From assembly GCA_902792905.1 (NCBI GenBank), contig CADBBH010000005.1, forward strand, positions 1 to 64,000: DNA of 64,000 nt, in the 5' to 3' direction. Both the position numbers and the translations under genes were made by a program. The notes under the pieces are model-generated. The model was given only the letters and a program-made list of their open reading frames with translations, searched no databases and was not told the origin of the DNA. Origin of the DNA: Oscillospiraceae bacterium (GTDB taxonomy: Bacteria; Bacillota; Clostridia; Oscillospirales; Acutalibacteraceae). Shown piece by piece: positions 25,326-34,498 of this stretch. How positions within the stretch are numbered: position 1 is the first letter of the stretch; every line of letters starts with the position of its first letter.

Positions 25326-25876
25326 TACGGCAACCTTCCCAGATACTTCTTGCCGATTGATTTGAGGCGTTTTTCCCTCTCAAAATAATCGGGCATCACG
25401 CGCAGAATTTCATCATAGAATTTCTTTGAGTGATTCATCTGCTTTATGTGACAGAGTTCGTGAACCACCACGCTGTCAAGGATTTCAAGCGGCATCTGAG
25501 TCAGCAGGCAGTTGAAGCTGAGCGTCGCCTTCGCCGAGCAGCTCCCCCACCTTGTTTTCGGGTGCCTTATCGTAATTTTACCGTAGTTCACACCGAGCAG
25601 ATTCGCATAGTATGCGACTCTCTGCGGGATAACCGCCTTAGCGAGCGCAGTGAATTCTTCAAGTTCCTTCTCCGTATAGGGAGGAAGCGGGTCACCATAG
25701 AGCGATCTGTGCTTTGAAAGCGCCCTGTCAATCCACTGCTCATTTGAATTGACATAGGCCTCTATATCGCGGTAGCTCATTCTTTTGGGCGCGCGCACCA
25801 CAAGCTTGCCGTCCGCCCTGAGCTCGAGCTGAATCGTTTTTCTGTTGCTTTTTATAATATCCGGATTATATTTCAT
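25325..25876 (-). CDS. YgjP/SprT-like zinc metallopeptidase
   Basis: 183 residues. The zinc-metallopeptidase motif VVHELCHIKQMNHSKKFYDEI places two histidines and the catalytic Glu in HELCH, with a third ligand in MNHS. The family landmark KTRWGSCSAKATLSFNCLL also fits the YgjP (DUF45) family. The protein has no signal peptide, so it acts in the cytoplasm; substrates of this family are poorly known. It is the first gene of a four-gene unit. Confidence 0.85.
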   Translation of the reverse strand: MKYNPDIIKSNRKTIQLELRADGKLVVRAPKRMSYRDIEAYVNSNEQWIDRALSKHRSLYGDPLPPYTEKELEEFTALAKAVIPQRVAYYANLLGVNYGKITIRHPKTRWGSCSAKATLSFNCLLTQMPLEILDSVVVHELCHIKQMNHSKKFYDEILRVMPDYFEREKRLKSIGKKYLGRLP

Positions 25877-25930
25877 CTCTGTTCTTCTCCGCCGAATATA
25901 TCTTTTTATAAAATTTAATTTGCAGAAATA

Positions 25931-27040
25931 CTATTTTCTCTTTTTCATAAGGAGCGCTCCGCCGATTGCGGCACCCGCCGCGCCGAGCACTATCCCCGCC
26001 TCGCGGAAGAAGGTCTTTGTTCCTTCTATGCTGACGGGCGCCATTTCATAGAGTGCGTAGGTCAGCTTTTTATCGGTTATATCTCCGATCAGTTGGGCGA
26101 ATGTTACTGTCTGCGTTTCAAAAGAGCCGTCGGGCTTTATATCGAAGTATCTGGCGCCTCTGAGAAGACCGGGACCGTATGCGCTGAAGCCGCAGCTCTG
26201 AGTGAATCCGAGATACATCCCCTTGTACTCAGCCATAAAACTGTCATTATGATTGTGACCGACAAAGAGGGCACGCATCTCACCTTTTTCGAGGAAGGCG
26301 TCAACCTCGCCGCTGTTGATAATCGAGGTCGCCGGCGATTCGCCCATGAAATCCCTTATTGAGTTCACATTGTGAGGGTCGAGCTTATACCACTGATTGC
26401 TGAAATTGCCGTATGCTCTGATACCGCCGCGTGAAAATCTGCCTACCTTCTCAAGCACCTCAAAAAACTCGGGAGTCGGAATATGCTGAAACGCGAACGA
26501 CGGCAGAAGCCGGCCGCACTTCTCTTCATAAGAATCACGGGTACGCCGATACCATTCGACCTGATTCTTGTGAATCGCGCCGAAACCGCCCGCTCCGTCC
26601 TTGACGTGCGTATCGAAAAGATAGATAAGAATTCTGTCCTCAACGCTCAGGCAGAAAGTCCCCTCATCGCCCTGACCGGGTCCCTCATCGCAGACAAAAC
26701 CGGGCAGCGCCTTATACATTTCAAACTGCTCGGCGTTGCTGATTCCGCACTGGCTGTCATGATTGCCGAAGGTGACGGTGAACGGAATACCTCTCGAGGT
26801 CATCGGCTCGCAGATGGCTCTGATAACCTCGTTGGTACGCCTGCGCGTATCGGTGAATAAATCGAGCGCATAGCCCTTTATCTGATCGCCGGTAAGCACG
26901 ACAAAATCCGGCTTTGCGGCATCAAGAGCCGCATTCATAAGCTTAAGAGTGTTGGGATTTATACGATATTGCTCCTGAATATCCGCAAACTGCAGCACCC
27001 GGAAATTTCCGTCTCTGAAGCACAAGTCTCTGTTCTGCAT
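25931..27040 (-). CDS. Calcineurin-like metallophosphoesterase with C-terminal anchor
   Basis: 369 residues. Dinuclear-metal motifs: FADIQEQY (the usual DxH is DxQ), TGDQIKG, FGNHDSQ, AFQHIP and VGHNHND. This is the Sia1/Icc-like phosphoesterase subgroup, with substrate unknown. There is no N-terminal signal peptide. The last 20 residues form a Gly/Ala-rich hydrophobic helix ended by KKRK (GIVLGAAGAAIGGALLMKKRK), which looks like a tail anchor with the enzyme in the cytoplasm. GGGAGAG precedes the ATG. Confidence 0.82.
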   Translation of the reverse strand: MQNRDLCFRDGNFRVLQFADIQEQYRINPNTLKLMNAALDAAKPDFVVLTGDQIKGYALDLFTDTRRRTNEVIRAICEPMTSRGIPFTVTFGNHDSQCGISNAEQFEMYKALPGFVCDEGPGQGDEGTFCLSVEDRILIYLFDTHVKDGAGGFGAIHKNQVEWYRRTRDSYEEKCGRLLPSFAFQHIPTPEFFEVLEKVGRFSRGGIRAYGNFSNQWYKLDPHNVNSIRDFMGESPATSIINSGEVDAFLEKGEMRALFVGHNHNDSFMAEYKGMYLGFTQSCGFSAYGPGLLRGARYFDIKPDGSFETQTVTFAQLIGDITDKKLTYALYEMAPVSIEGTKTFFREAGIVLGAAGAAIGGALLMKKRK

Positions 27041-27126
27041 TATATCTCTCCCCGATACATATATATTTATTTTATCATAGAGAAGGAATAATAGTCAATA
27101 ATCAGTATGGTTTATAATATACACAA

Positions 27127-27158
27127 CCCGCAGAGCGTCGGATTGACTGCCCTGCGGG
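27127..27158 (-). terminator. Possible weak terminator after the 27179 lipoprotein gene
   Basis: CCCGCAG (27127-27133) pairs with CTGCGGG (27152-27158) across an 18-base loop. The minus-strand 3' flank is only moderately T-rich. The same stem core recurs at other gene ends in this window. Confidence 0.45.
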
Positions 27159-27178
27159 AAAACTGATGATGTTATGTT

Positions 27179-28033
27179 TTACTGAACAAACGCAGATGCA
27201 TATATATCCGCGTAAATCTGGATTTCATTGACCTTATCTTCAACTGTATCTATATGAGTCAGCACACCCTCACTGTATTCACGGATACTCTCGTAATCGG
27301 TCTTTTTGCCGTTGTCAATCTTGCTTTTGAAAACAGTGAGCGTCGCGGCTGAAGCGCCGTAAACGCTGTCATCGGGCGTATATTCCTTATCTTTGAGAGT
27401 GGAGCAGGTGAAGGAAACAATGTTGCCGTCCTCATCATATACGATATAACATCTCGATTTATTGCTCTGGATTACATAAGTGCCGTCTGAAACGGTTATA
27501 AACTCAAGAAATTCCGATTTAAGCTCCGGAGTCTGGCCGTCTTCGTTATAGATAAATCTGAACGAATCGGTTTTGGCATCATATTCTGCTTGATAGGTTG
27601 AGGTGAGGCCCTCATTCATAAACTGAAGAATATAACCGCTGCCGTCTCTGTTGAATATCACGCTGCTGTTTCCGGCATCATCCTTGAAGATGTCCGGAGC
27701 GCTTTCGGGAGTAACCGAATCATTTATCTTATCTGTCATCTCAAACGAGGCAACCGCAAACGGATCAAAAGAGCGCAGGATATAATTGTCATCAAGAAAG
27801 TAGGAATCGGGATTTTCGAGTTTTACGGATTGATTGTGGCTCTCCTCAAGCAGGGTAACTCTCGTCCTGAGAGATTCAAGCACAGCTCTGTAACGCTCCT
27901 TCGCCCCTTCAAAGGTTTTCTCTTCATTCGTGATAACAAGCGTATCTTTATATATCGTTTTCGGCTCCCCGTCTCCGCAGGCGGTCAGCATAAGCATAAG
28001 CGCCGCCAGAGCGAGGCAGATAAGCTTTTTCAT
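27179..28033 (-). CDS. Lipoprotein of unknown function
   Basis: 284 residues with signal peptide and lipobox LTAC near residue 19. The mature part starts with a helical stretch ([17 protein letters not shown]) followed by a long beta-rich region with repeated short Asp/Tyr/Thr strands. I recognise no family. The ATG overlaps the nrdR stop codon by four bases, so it is translated with nrdR, though no functional link to deoxynucleotide synthesis is evident. Confidence 0.7.
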   Translation of the reverse strand: MKKLICLALAALMLMLTACGDGEPKTIYKDTLVITNEEKTFEGAKERYRAVLESLRTRVTLLEESHNQSVKLENPDSYFLDDNYILRSFDPFAVASFEMTDKINDSVTPESAPDIFKDDAGNSSVIFNRDGSGYILQFMNEGLTSTYQAEYDAKTDSFRFIYNEDGQTPELKSEFLEFITVSDGTYVIQSNKSRCYIVYDEDGNIVSFTCSTLKDKEYTPDDSVYGASAATLTVFKSKIDNGKKTDYESIREYSEGVLTHIDTVEDKVNEIQIYADIYASAFVQ

Positions 28034-28500
28034 TTTGCTTCCTTGCCGGAATCGCTGAGCAGCTTTGCCAGCTCTTCCATAAAAGTATTGATATCCTTGA
28101 ACTGTCTGTAAACGGATGCAAATCTGACATAGGCAACCTCATCGAGGTCCCTGAGCTGCTCCATCGCAAGCTCGCCGATAACCTCGCTGCTTACCTCTCT
28201 GTCAAGCCCGCTCTGAAGCTGGAGCTCGATATTGTCAACTGCTTTTTCAAGCTGATCGAGGGAGACAGGCCTCTTTTCACAGGATTTGAGCATGCCGCGG
28301 AAAAGCTTGTCGCGGTCGAAAACCTGCCTTGAATGGTCTTTCTTGACAACGATAACGGGAACGGTCTCGACGATTTCATAGGTCGTGAAGCGCTTGCCGC
28401 AGGAATTGCATTCCCTTCTTCTTCTGATGCGCTCGCCCTCGTCGGTCGGTCTTGAATCGATTACCTTACTGTCTTCGCATGAGCAAAACGGACATTTCAT
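28030..28500 (-). CDS. nrdR: Transcriptional repressor NrdR
   Basis: 156 residues, full length. The zinc ribbon uses Cys3, Cys6, Cys31 and Cys34 (MKCPFC ... CNSCGKRF). The ATP-cone domain follows ([20 protein letters not shown] ... [12 protein letters not shown]). NrdR senses dATP/ATP and represses ribonucleotide reductase genes through paired NrdR boxes, none of which I see here. It is 21 bases after the hydrolase gene and overlaps the lipoprotein gene. Confidence 0.96.
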   Translation of the reverse strand: MKCPFCSCEDSKVIDSRPTDEGERIRRRRECNSCGKRFTTYEIVETVPVIVVKKDHSRQVFDRDKLFRGMLKSCEKRPVSLDQLEKAVDNIELQLQSGLDREVSSEVIGELAMEQLRDLDEVAYVRFASVYRQFKDINTFMEELAKLLSDSGKEAK

Positions 28501-28521
28501 TGCAATTACCCCTTATGGAAA

Positions 28522-29481
28522 TTATTTTGAAAGAAATTTATCTGCGAATTCCCTGACTTTCGCTTCGTAAGCGGCGCTGTCGGTAGGATAACTCTCCGCG
28601 TGACCTGCGCCGGGAATAACAAGCAGATCCTTATATTCGCTTGAGCAGGCGGCATAAAGCTGATGAACCATATAGGTCGGAACGAAGTCATCCTTGTCGC
28701 CGTGGATAAAGAGGATGGGAACCTTTGCGACCTGAACCTTGTTGATGGGATCCGCGTCTCTGAAATCCCAGCCGTTCAGGGCCTTGTTGAAAATGTTTGA
28801 TGTATAAAGAATCGGGAAATTCGGCAGATGCATGGAATTATTGAGAATATGCTCAAACTGATCGTAAGCGGAGGTATAGCCGCAATCCGCAACGGTGAAT
28901 TTGACATTTTCGGGAAGGGAGGCGTCGCCGCTCATCATAAGCACGGTTGCGCAGCCCATTGAAACGCCCTGAAGGATAATCTCAATATCGGAGCCGAATT
29001 TTTCAAGCATCCAGTAGAGCCATTTGAGCGAATCCTTGCTCTCGTGATAACCGAAGCCGATATACTTGCCGTCGCTCTCTCCGGCCGCCTGATGGTCAAC
29101 GATAAAGAGGTTCATACCCATATCGTGATAGAATTTCGCCATCAGTTTGTATTCGCCGTTGCCGGTGCTTCTGTAGCCGTGTGAGCAGAAGACGAATTTC
29201 TTCGAGGGCTTGTCGGCGGGGATGAATTTTGCCTTGAGGCGGAAATTGCGCTCGTTTATCATCTCAAAATATTGCTTTTCCACAGTATTATACCATGTGA
29301 TTCTCTCATCCTCCTGAGAAACATCAACATGATCCATCTTCTTATATGCGGCATCCGCAATCTTGGGATAAAGAAGCGAATCGCGGTTCATAACCTCGTT
29401 GAAGATGATATAACCCGCTCCGAATGATACGGCGCCGGCGGCAACGGCTGTTCCTATAACCGCTTTTGTCACTTTATTCAT
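28522..29481 (-). CDS. Alpha/beta hydrolase with N-terminal membrane helix
   Basis: 319 residues from ATG 29481, with GAGG eight bases upstream; a TTG two codons earlier overlaps the dapB stop and is less likely. An N-terminal Ala/Gly-rich hydrophobic helix (about 6-26) is probably a membrane anchor. The hydrolase core has FCSHGYRSTGNGEY, the nucleophile elbow GVSMGC, FIHGDKDDFVP with the acid, and GAGHAES with the histidine. This is the BAAT/esterase-like family seen in many Clostridia, with substrate unknown. It follows dapB almost directly. Confidence 0.83.
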   Translation of the reverse strand: MNKVTKAVIGTAVAAGAVSFGAGYIIFNEVMNRDSLLYPKIADAAYKKMDHVDVSQEDERITWYNTVEKQYFEMINERNFRLKAKFIPADKPSKKFVFCSHGYRSTGNGEYKLMAKFYHDMGMNLFIVDHQAAGESDGKYIGFGYHESKDSLKWLYWMLEKFGSDIEIILQGVSMGCATVLMMSGDASLPENVKFTVADCGYTSAYDQFEHILNNSMHLPNFPILYTSNIFNKALNGWDFRDADPINKVQVAKVPILFIHGDKDDFVPTYMVHQLYAACSSEYKDLLVIPGAGHAESYPTDSAAYEAKVREFADKFLSK

Positions 29482-29483
29482 AT

Positions 29484-30245
29484 TCAAACCTCACTTATCA
29501 TATCAGACATATTGTATAATCCGCTTCCTTTGCCTTTGAGCCAGGCGGCGGCATTGACCGCGCCGGTAGCGAAGAGGGATTTGCTTCTTGCCGAGTGGGA
29601 GATTTTGACTATTTCGTCATTTCCGGCGAAAATCACTTCGTGCTCGCCGACTATCGTGCCGCCTCTGACGGCGTGAATTCCGATTTCGTTTTTACGTCTG
29701 GGTTCGCGTCTCTGAGTGCGGTCAAATGTGTATTCCGTTTCTTTTTCGAGCTCGCCTTTAATTGCGTCGGCAATCATAAGAGCGGTTCCGCTCGGAGCGT
29801 CAATTTTGCGGTTATGATGCTGCTCGACTATTTCTATATCAAAGCTGCCGCCGAGCACTCTTGCAGCGGTCTTCGCGAGCTCAATCATAAGATTCACGCC
29901 GAGACTCATATTTCCGCTGAAAAATACGGGGATGCTCTCTGAAGCTTCCTGCATTTTTGCTTTCTGCTCATCCGAAAGGCCGGTTGTGCAGACAACCGCG
30001 GGAAGTTTATTTTTCACGCAGTAATCCATCATCGGCTCAAATACCGCCGGATTGGAAAAATCTATGACCACGTCGGCTTCGATACCGCTTATCTCATCAA
30101 ATGAGGGAAATATCGGATAATCGCGCAGAGCGGAGGTGTAAATATCAACACCGGCGACGATTTCTGCGTTTTCGCTCTGTGAGACGCACGCCGTAACCGC
30201 TTCGCCCATTTTTCCGCTGCAGCCGCTGAGAATGATTCTTACCAT
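29484..30245 (-). CDS. dapB: 4-hydroxy-tetrahydrodipicolinate reductase
   Basis: 253 residues. The NAD(P) site is GCSGKMGEAV at residues 8-17, and the substrate/catalytic motif EQHHNRKIDAPSGTALMIAD carries the conserved His and Lys. It reduces hydroxytetrahydrodipicolinate in the lysine/diaminopimelate pathway. It lies four bases after dapA without a clear ribosome site of its own, so translation is probably coupled. Confidence 0.96.
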   Translation of the reverse strand: MVRIILSGCSGKMGEAVTACVSQSENAEIVAGVDIYTSALRDYPIFPSFDEISGIEADVVIDFSNPAVFEPMMDYCVKNKLPAVVCTTGLSDEQKAKMQEASESIPVFFSGNMSLGVNLMIELAKTAARVLGGSFDIEIVEQHHNRKIDAPSGTALMIADAIKGELEKETEYTFDRTQRREPRRKNEIGIHAVRGGTIVGEHEVIFAGNDEIVKISHSARSKSLFATGAVNAAAWLKGKGSGLYNMSDMISEV

Positions 30246-30248
30246 AGT

Positions 30249-31142
30249 TTAAGCACCGATGAGGCCGTGCTTCTCGAGCGTTGCTCTGAGCTTCGCCTTT
30301 GAGGGCTCATCCATCTCGATAAGAGGCATACGTACGGGACCGACATTGAGGCCCATCATATTCATGGCTTCTTTTACGGGGATGGGATTGACATCGATGA
30401 AGAGCGCGTTGCACAGATCGAGCCACTTGAGCTGAAGCTCGCGTGAGCCGATATAATCGCCGTCAAGATATTTCTGAACGATTTCGTGAGCGACGCCGGG
30501 AACAACATTCGAAAGAACGGAGATTACGCCCTTGCCGCCGAGCGAGCAGATGGCGGTAATCTGATCGTCATTACCCGAATAAATAGTGAGATTGTCGCCG
30601 CAGAGAGCCGCAGTCTGAGCAACCTCGGAGATATTTCCGTTCGCTTCCTTTGTAGCGACGATTCTCGGATGCTCCGCTAGAGCCGCATAGGTCTCGGGCT
30701 TGATGTTGACACCGGTTCTTGATGGAACGTTATAGAGAATCATCGGAGTCGAGACTCTGTCCGCGATGTAGTTATAATGCTGAATAAGTCCTCTCTGGGA
30801 GGTCTTGTTGTAATAAGGAGTAACGTGGAGAAGAGCGTCAACGCCGCATCTCTCGGCTTCGTTTGAAAGCTCAACAGCGTATCTTGTATCGTTGCTGCCG
30901 GCGCCCGCGATAACGGGAACCTTATTATTTACAACATCAACACAGAGCTTGATAACCTTGACGTGCTCTTCGGTTGAAAGAGTCTTTGCCTCGCCGGAAG
31001 TGCCGCAGACGATGATGGCGTCCGTGCCCTTCTTGAGCTGATATTCGACTATCTCGACAAATTTATCATAATTTACGGTCTGGTCTTCATTGAACGGGGT
31101 GATGATGGCGACACCTGCGCCTGTAAAGATTACGGGTTTCAT
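30249..31142 (-). CDS. dapA: 4-hydroxy-tetrahydrodipicolinate synthase
   Basis: 297 residues from ATG 31142. The ATG at 31154 is part of the ribosome site GAAAGGATG, so the inner start is preferred. It condenses pyruvate with aspartate semialdehyde, the first committed step to diaminopimelate and lysine. The Schiff-base lysine is Lys165 in VATKEANGN; the Tyr of YNVPSRTG and the GTSGEA loop complete the active site. It is the middle gene of asd-dapA-dapB. Confidence 0.96.
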   Translation of the reverse strand: MKPVIFTGAGVAIITPFNEDQTVNYDKFVEIVEYQLKKGTDAIIVCGTSGEAKTLSTEEHVKVIKLCVDVVNNKVPVIAGAGSNDTRYAVELSNEAERCGVDALLHVTPYYNKTSQRGLIQHYNYIADRVSTPMILYNVPSRTGVNIKPETYAALAEHPRIVATKEANGNISEVAQTAALCGDNLTIYSGNDDQITAICSLGGKGVISVLSNVVPGVAHEIVQKYLDGDYIGSRELQLKWLDLCNALFIDVNPIPVKEAMNMMGLNVGPVRMPLIEMDEPSKAKLRATLEKHGLIGA

Positions 31143-31164
31143 AGCGGTTATCATCCTTTCGTTA

Positions 31165-32259
31165 TCAGTTGAATTTGCTCTCGATTATGCCCTTGCTGCA
31201 GAGTGTCTCCGCGAGCAGGACTCCGCCGCCGGCGGCGCCTCTGAGGGTGTTGTGTGAGAGGCAGACAAATTTATAATCATACTGAGTATCTTCTCTGAGA
31301 CGGCCGATTGAAATGGCCATACCGTTTTCGAGATTTCTCTGAAGCTTTGACTGCGGAAGATCGGGTTCTTCAAAATAATTGAGGAACTGCTTCGGAGCGG
31401 AGGGAAGCTCTGCAATCTGGGGATATCCCTTGAAGTTTTTCCAGATTTCCTTCATCTGCTCAACGGTCGGCTTCTTATCGAATCTTACGAATACAGCACC
31501 CATATGTCCGTCGGAAACAGCTACTCTGAGGCACTGCGCCGTGAAATTCGGCTTTGTTGCGGGAACGATTTTGTCGCCCTCGATGCTGCCCCAGATTTTG
31601 AGCGGCTCGATTTCGCTCTTCTCTTCCTCGCCGCCGATGTAGGGAATGACATTGTCTATCATCTCGGGCCAGGTGTCGAAAGTCTTACCCGCGCCGGAGA
31701 TTGCCTGATAAGTGCAGACGAGAACGTCTTTTACACCGAACTCTTTATCGAGAGGATAGAGGGCGGGGACATAGCTCTGAAGCGAGCAGTTTGATTTGAC
31801 GGCGATGAAGCCGCGCTTTGTGCCGAGGCGTTTCTTCTGGGCCTCGATTATATCGGTATGGGAATCATTGAGCTCGGGAATAATCATCGGAACATCGGGA
31901 GTGTGTCTGTTCGCGCTGTTATTTGAAATAACCGGGCACTCCGCTTTCGCGTATTTCTCTTCGAGCGCCTTGATTTCGTCTTTTTTCATATTGACCGCGC
32001 AGAAGACAAAATCGACCGCTTCGGCGATTTTATCGATATCCGCTTCGGCGTCCATAACCTTCATTTCCGCGACCTTCTCGGGGATGGGAACGGTCATGGC
32101 CCATTTTGAACCGACGGCGTCTTTATACGCCTTGCCTGCCGAGCGCGCGCTCGCTGCGAGCACTTCGAGTTTGAACCAGGGGTGATCCGCAAGAAGCGTA
32201 ATGAAACGCTGGCCGACCATACCTGTTGCGCCTATGATTCCGACTTTATAGTTTTTCAT
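31165..32259 (-). CDS. asd: Aspartate-semialdehyde dehydrogenase, archaeal/fungal-type
   Basis: 364 residues from ATG 32259 (AGAGGTG upstream); an in-frame ATG at 32295 would overlap the promoter. It reduces aspartyl phosphate to the semialdehyde. It has the NADP motif GIIGATGMVGQRF and the catalytic Cys in VKSNCSLQS. The longer form, with SNNSANRHTPDVPMIIPE and ISGAGKTFDTWPEM, belongs to the archaeal/fungal branch rather than the E. coli branch; this branch is also found in Clostridia. It is the first gene of the dap unit. Confidence 0.94.
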   Translation of the reverse strand: MKNYKVGIIGATGMVGQRFITLLADHPWFKLEVLAASARSAGKAYKDAVGSKWAMTVPIPEKVAEMKVMDAEADIDKIAEAVDFVFCAVNMKKDEIKALEEKYAKAECPVISNNSANRHTPDVPMIIPELNDSHTDIIEAQKKRLGTKRGFIAVKSNCSLQSYVPALYPLDKEFGVKDVLVCTYQAISGAGKTFDTWPEMIDNVIPYIGGEEEKSEIEPLKIWGSIEGDKIVPATKPNFTAQCLRVAVSDGHMGAVFVRFDKKPTVEQMKEIWKNFKGYPQIAELPSAPKQFLNYFEEPDLPQSKLQRNLENGMAISIGRLREDTQYDYKFVCLSHNTLRGAAGGGVLLAETLCSKGIIESKFN

Positions 32260-32288
32260 AACAAGCACCTCTGCTTTATTAAATATAC

Positions 32289-32317
32289 TTGACAACTAAA
32301 TATATACATATTAAAAT
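32289..32317 (+). promoter_or_regulatory. Promoter of queA
   Basis: TTGACA (32289-32294), 17-bp spacer, TAAAAT (32312-32317). It leaves a leader of about 105 bases before queA. It lies just downstream of the divergent asd promoter start site, so the two transcripts overlap. Confidence 0.7.
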
Positions 32318-32328
32318 ATATTACGCTA

Positions 32329-32357
32329 ATCATACCACACTATTTAGTGTCAGTCAA
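32329..32357 (-). promoter_or_regulatory. Promoter of asd-dapA-dapB with a palindrome in the spacer
   Basis: Minus strand TTGACT (32352-32357), 17-bp spacer, TATGAT (32329-32334). The spacer holds a perfect inverted repeat ACACTA-TT-TAGTGT at 32337-32350, placed where a repressor would block RNA polymerase. No lysine riboswitch is visible in the leader. Confidence 0.65.
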
Positions 32358-32429
32358 CTGAAAATATCATCATTTTGCGTAAAAAACATAATAGTTTTAT
32401 GTGTAAATATACAAAATCAGAGGCAAATA

Positions 32430-33461
32430 ATGAAGAGAAATGAATTTTTTTACAACCTGCCGCAGGAACTGATTGCCCAGCATCCGGCAGACCCGCGCGA
32501 TTCCTCGCGCCTGCTCGTTCTCGACAGAGAGACGGGCGAAATGCAGCATAAAACATTCAGGGATATAACGGAATTCTTCAGACCGGGAGACTGCCTGATT
32601 CTCAACAATACCAAGGTTCTGCCGGCCAGAATGTACGGCGTCAGGGATGACACGGGCGCCGTTGTCGAATTTCTGCTGCTCAATCAGAAATCATACGATA
32701 CCTGGGAGGTCATAACCGGTCCCGGTAAAAAAGCGAGAGAAGGACATAAGTTCACCTTCGGAAACGGGGAACTGACCGCTGAGGTGATTGAGGTTCTTCC
32801 GGACGGAAACAGGATAGCAAAATTCGGATTCGAAGGCAATTTCTTTGATGTGATTGACAGAATCGGCGAGATGCCGCTCCCCCACTATATTACCGAAAAA
32901 CTCGAGGATAAAGAACGATACCAGACCGTCTATGCCAAGGAAAACGGCAGCGCGGCGGCACCGACTGCGGGGCTTCATTTCACTCCTGAGCTTCTCAAAA
33001 AAATCGAGGATTCCGGAGTCGGCATAGGATATGTTACCCTTCATGTCGGTCTCGGCACTTTCAGGCCTGTAAAAGCGGAGAACATCGAAGATCATCACAT
33101 GCATTCCGAGCATTATTATCTTCCCGCGGAAACAGCCGATCTTATCAACAGAACAAAAGCGAACGGCGGCAGGGTTTTCGCGGTCGGGACCACATGTACG
33201 CGCACTCTCGAATCCGTCGCAACATACAAAGGCAAAATTGTCGGTGATGAAGGGTGGACAAGCATCTTCATCTATCCGGGCTATGAATTCAAGTGTATTG
33301 ACTGCCTGATAACGAATTTCCATCTTCCCGAGAGCACACTGATAATGCTCGTAAGCGCGTTCAGCGGATATGAAAACACAATGAACGCCTATAAAACCGC
33401 AGTTGATATGCGTTACCGCTTCTTTTCCTTCGGCGACGCGATGCTGATTCTGAAGAAATGA
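32430..33461 (+). CDS. queA: tRNA preQ1(34) S-adenosylmethionine ribosyltransferase-isomerase
   Basis: 343 residues from ATG 32430 (AGAGGC upstream), the usual QueA length; the reading frame is open further upstream, but that part overlaps the promoter. It transfers the ribosyl part of SAM to preQ1 in tRNA to make epoxyqueuosine. Typical segments are [57 protein letters not shown]-like [15 protein letters not shown] and [13 protein letters not shown]. It belongs to the same pathway as queT at the left end of the window. Confidence 0.97.
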   Translation: MKRNEFFYNLPQELIAQHPADPRDSSRLLVLDRETGEMQHKTFRDITEFFRPGDCLILNNTKVLPARMYGVRDDTGAVVEFLLLNQKSYDTWEVITGPGKKAREGHKFTFGNGELTAEVIEVLPDGNRIAKFGFEGNFFDVIDRIGEMPLPHYITEKLEDKERYQTVYAKENGSAAAPTAGLHFTPELLKKIEDSGVGIGYVTLHVGLGTFRPVKAENIEDHHMHSEHYYLPAETADLINRTKANGGRVFAVGTTCTRTLESVATYKGKIVGDEGWTSIFIYPGYEFKCIDCLITNFHLPESTLIMLVSAFSGYENTMNAYKTAVDMRYRFFSFGDAMLILKK

Positions 33462-33493
33462 ATAATAAAATGACATAAAGGCAGGTAATAAAT

Positions 33494-34486
33494 ATGGCTT
33501 TCGAAGCATTCATGACAAAGGCGGTCGCCTTTCTTACATCTCTCTTCCTGACGCTGATTCCCTATGCGGGTATCGCTCTTCCGGGCCTCGATGTTTCGGA
33601 TGAAAACTGTCTGGTCAATATTGAGATGATTTCCGACACTCACCTTGAAGCGAACGGCATTTTCCGCCAGAGTTTCATGAAATCGGGCTTCAGCACGATG
33701 AAAAGATCCAAAGCCCCGATTGACGCGGTTCTTGTCAACGGCGATATCACCAATTACGGCGATGAGGAAACTCTGAAGCAGTATTTTGAGCTTATTTCCG
33801 AATACAGTCCCGCGCCAGTAATCAGCGTTGCGGGCAATCATGATATAGGCCATGTCGGCGACAGAGGGGTTACCGATATCTCGCGCGAGGAAGCGCTCGC
33901 GAATTTCATCCGATACCGCAACGAATACCTCGGCACCGATTACGATGTGAATTATTACAGCACGGATATCAACGGCTATAAATTCATAATTCTCGGCGAT
34001 GAAGTCATTGACGGCGGCCACTGGGACGCTATCTCGATGACAGACGAGCAGCTTGAATTCCTCGATTCCGAGCTCGCCGAGGGAACAGCAGAGGGCAAGC
34101 CGGTATTTGTCTGCTGCCACTGGCCACTCGACCACATCAACGGCGAAGATATGATATGGGACGGCAGCGGCATCGGTGAGGATGAATATCCCGTTAAGGA
34201 AATCCTTGAAAAATATGACAATGTTTTCTATATCAGCGGCCACATGCACGCGGGAATAAAGAGTCATCTTGCTGAGGAAAAAACCGGACTTTCAAGCGCC
34301 GAGCAGGTAAACGGAGTGACCTATATCACCCTGCCGACCTACGGCATTGTCAACTGGTTCGGCCTGACTCATTCAGGCACCGGCGGACAGCTTGAGGTCT
34401 ATGCGGACAAAGTGGTTTTCAGACCCGTAAACTACATAACCGGCAACTGGTATGTAAACAGCGCTTATACATTTGAACTTCAGTAA
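33494..34486 (+). CDS. Secreted calcineurin-like metallophosphoesterase
   Basis: 330 residues. An N-terminal hydrophobic segment (about 7-28) acts as signal peptide or anchor. Metal-binding motifs run in order: ISDTHLE, VNGDITNYG, VAGNHDIGH, CCHWPLDH and SGHMHAG, all intact. The substrate is unknown; related proteins act on phosphodiesters or nucleotides outside the cell. It is followed 12 bases later by a second secreted phosphoesterase. Confidence 0.85.
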   Translation: MAFEAFMTKAVAFLTSLFLTLIPYAGIALPGLDVSDENCLVNIEMISDTHLEANGIFRQSFMKSGFSTMKRSKAPIDAVLVNGDITNYGDEETLKQYFELISEYSPAPVISVAGNHDIGHVGDRGVTDISREEALANFIRYRNEYLGTDYDVNYYSTDINGYKFIILGDEVIDGGHWDAISMTDEQLEFLDSELAEGTAEGKPVFVCCHWPLDHINGEDMIWDGSGIGEDEYPVKEILEKYDNVFYISGHMHAGIKSHLAEEKTGLSSAEQVNGVTYITLPTYGIVNWFGLTHSGTGGQLEVYADKVVFRPVNYITGNWYVNSAYTFELQ

Positions 34487-34498
34487 ACGGAGGATAAC

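Noticed and set aside
32260-32335. Lysine riboswitch before asd
   Set aside because: The leader is about 65 bases, too short, and shows no L-box elements.
33413-34267. 284-residue minus-strand ORF
   Set aside because: Antisense to the secreted phosphoesterase, whose metal motifs are intact.
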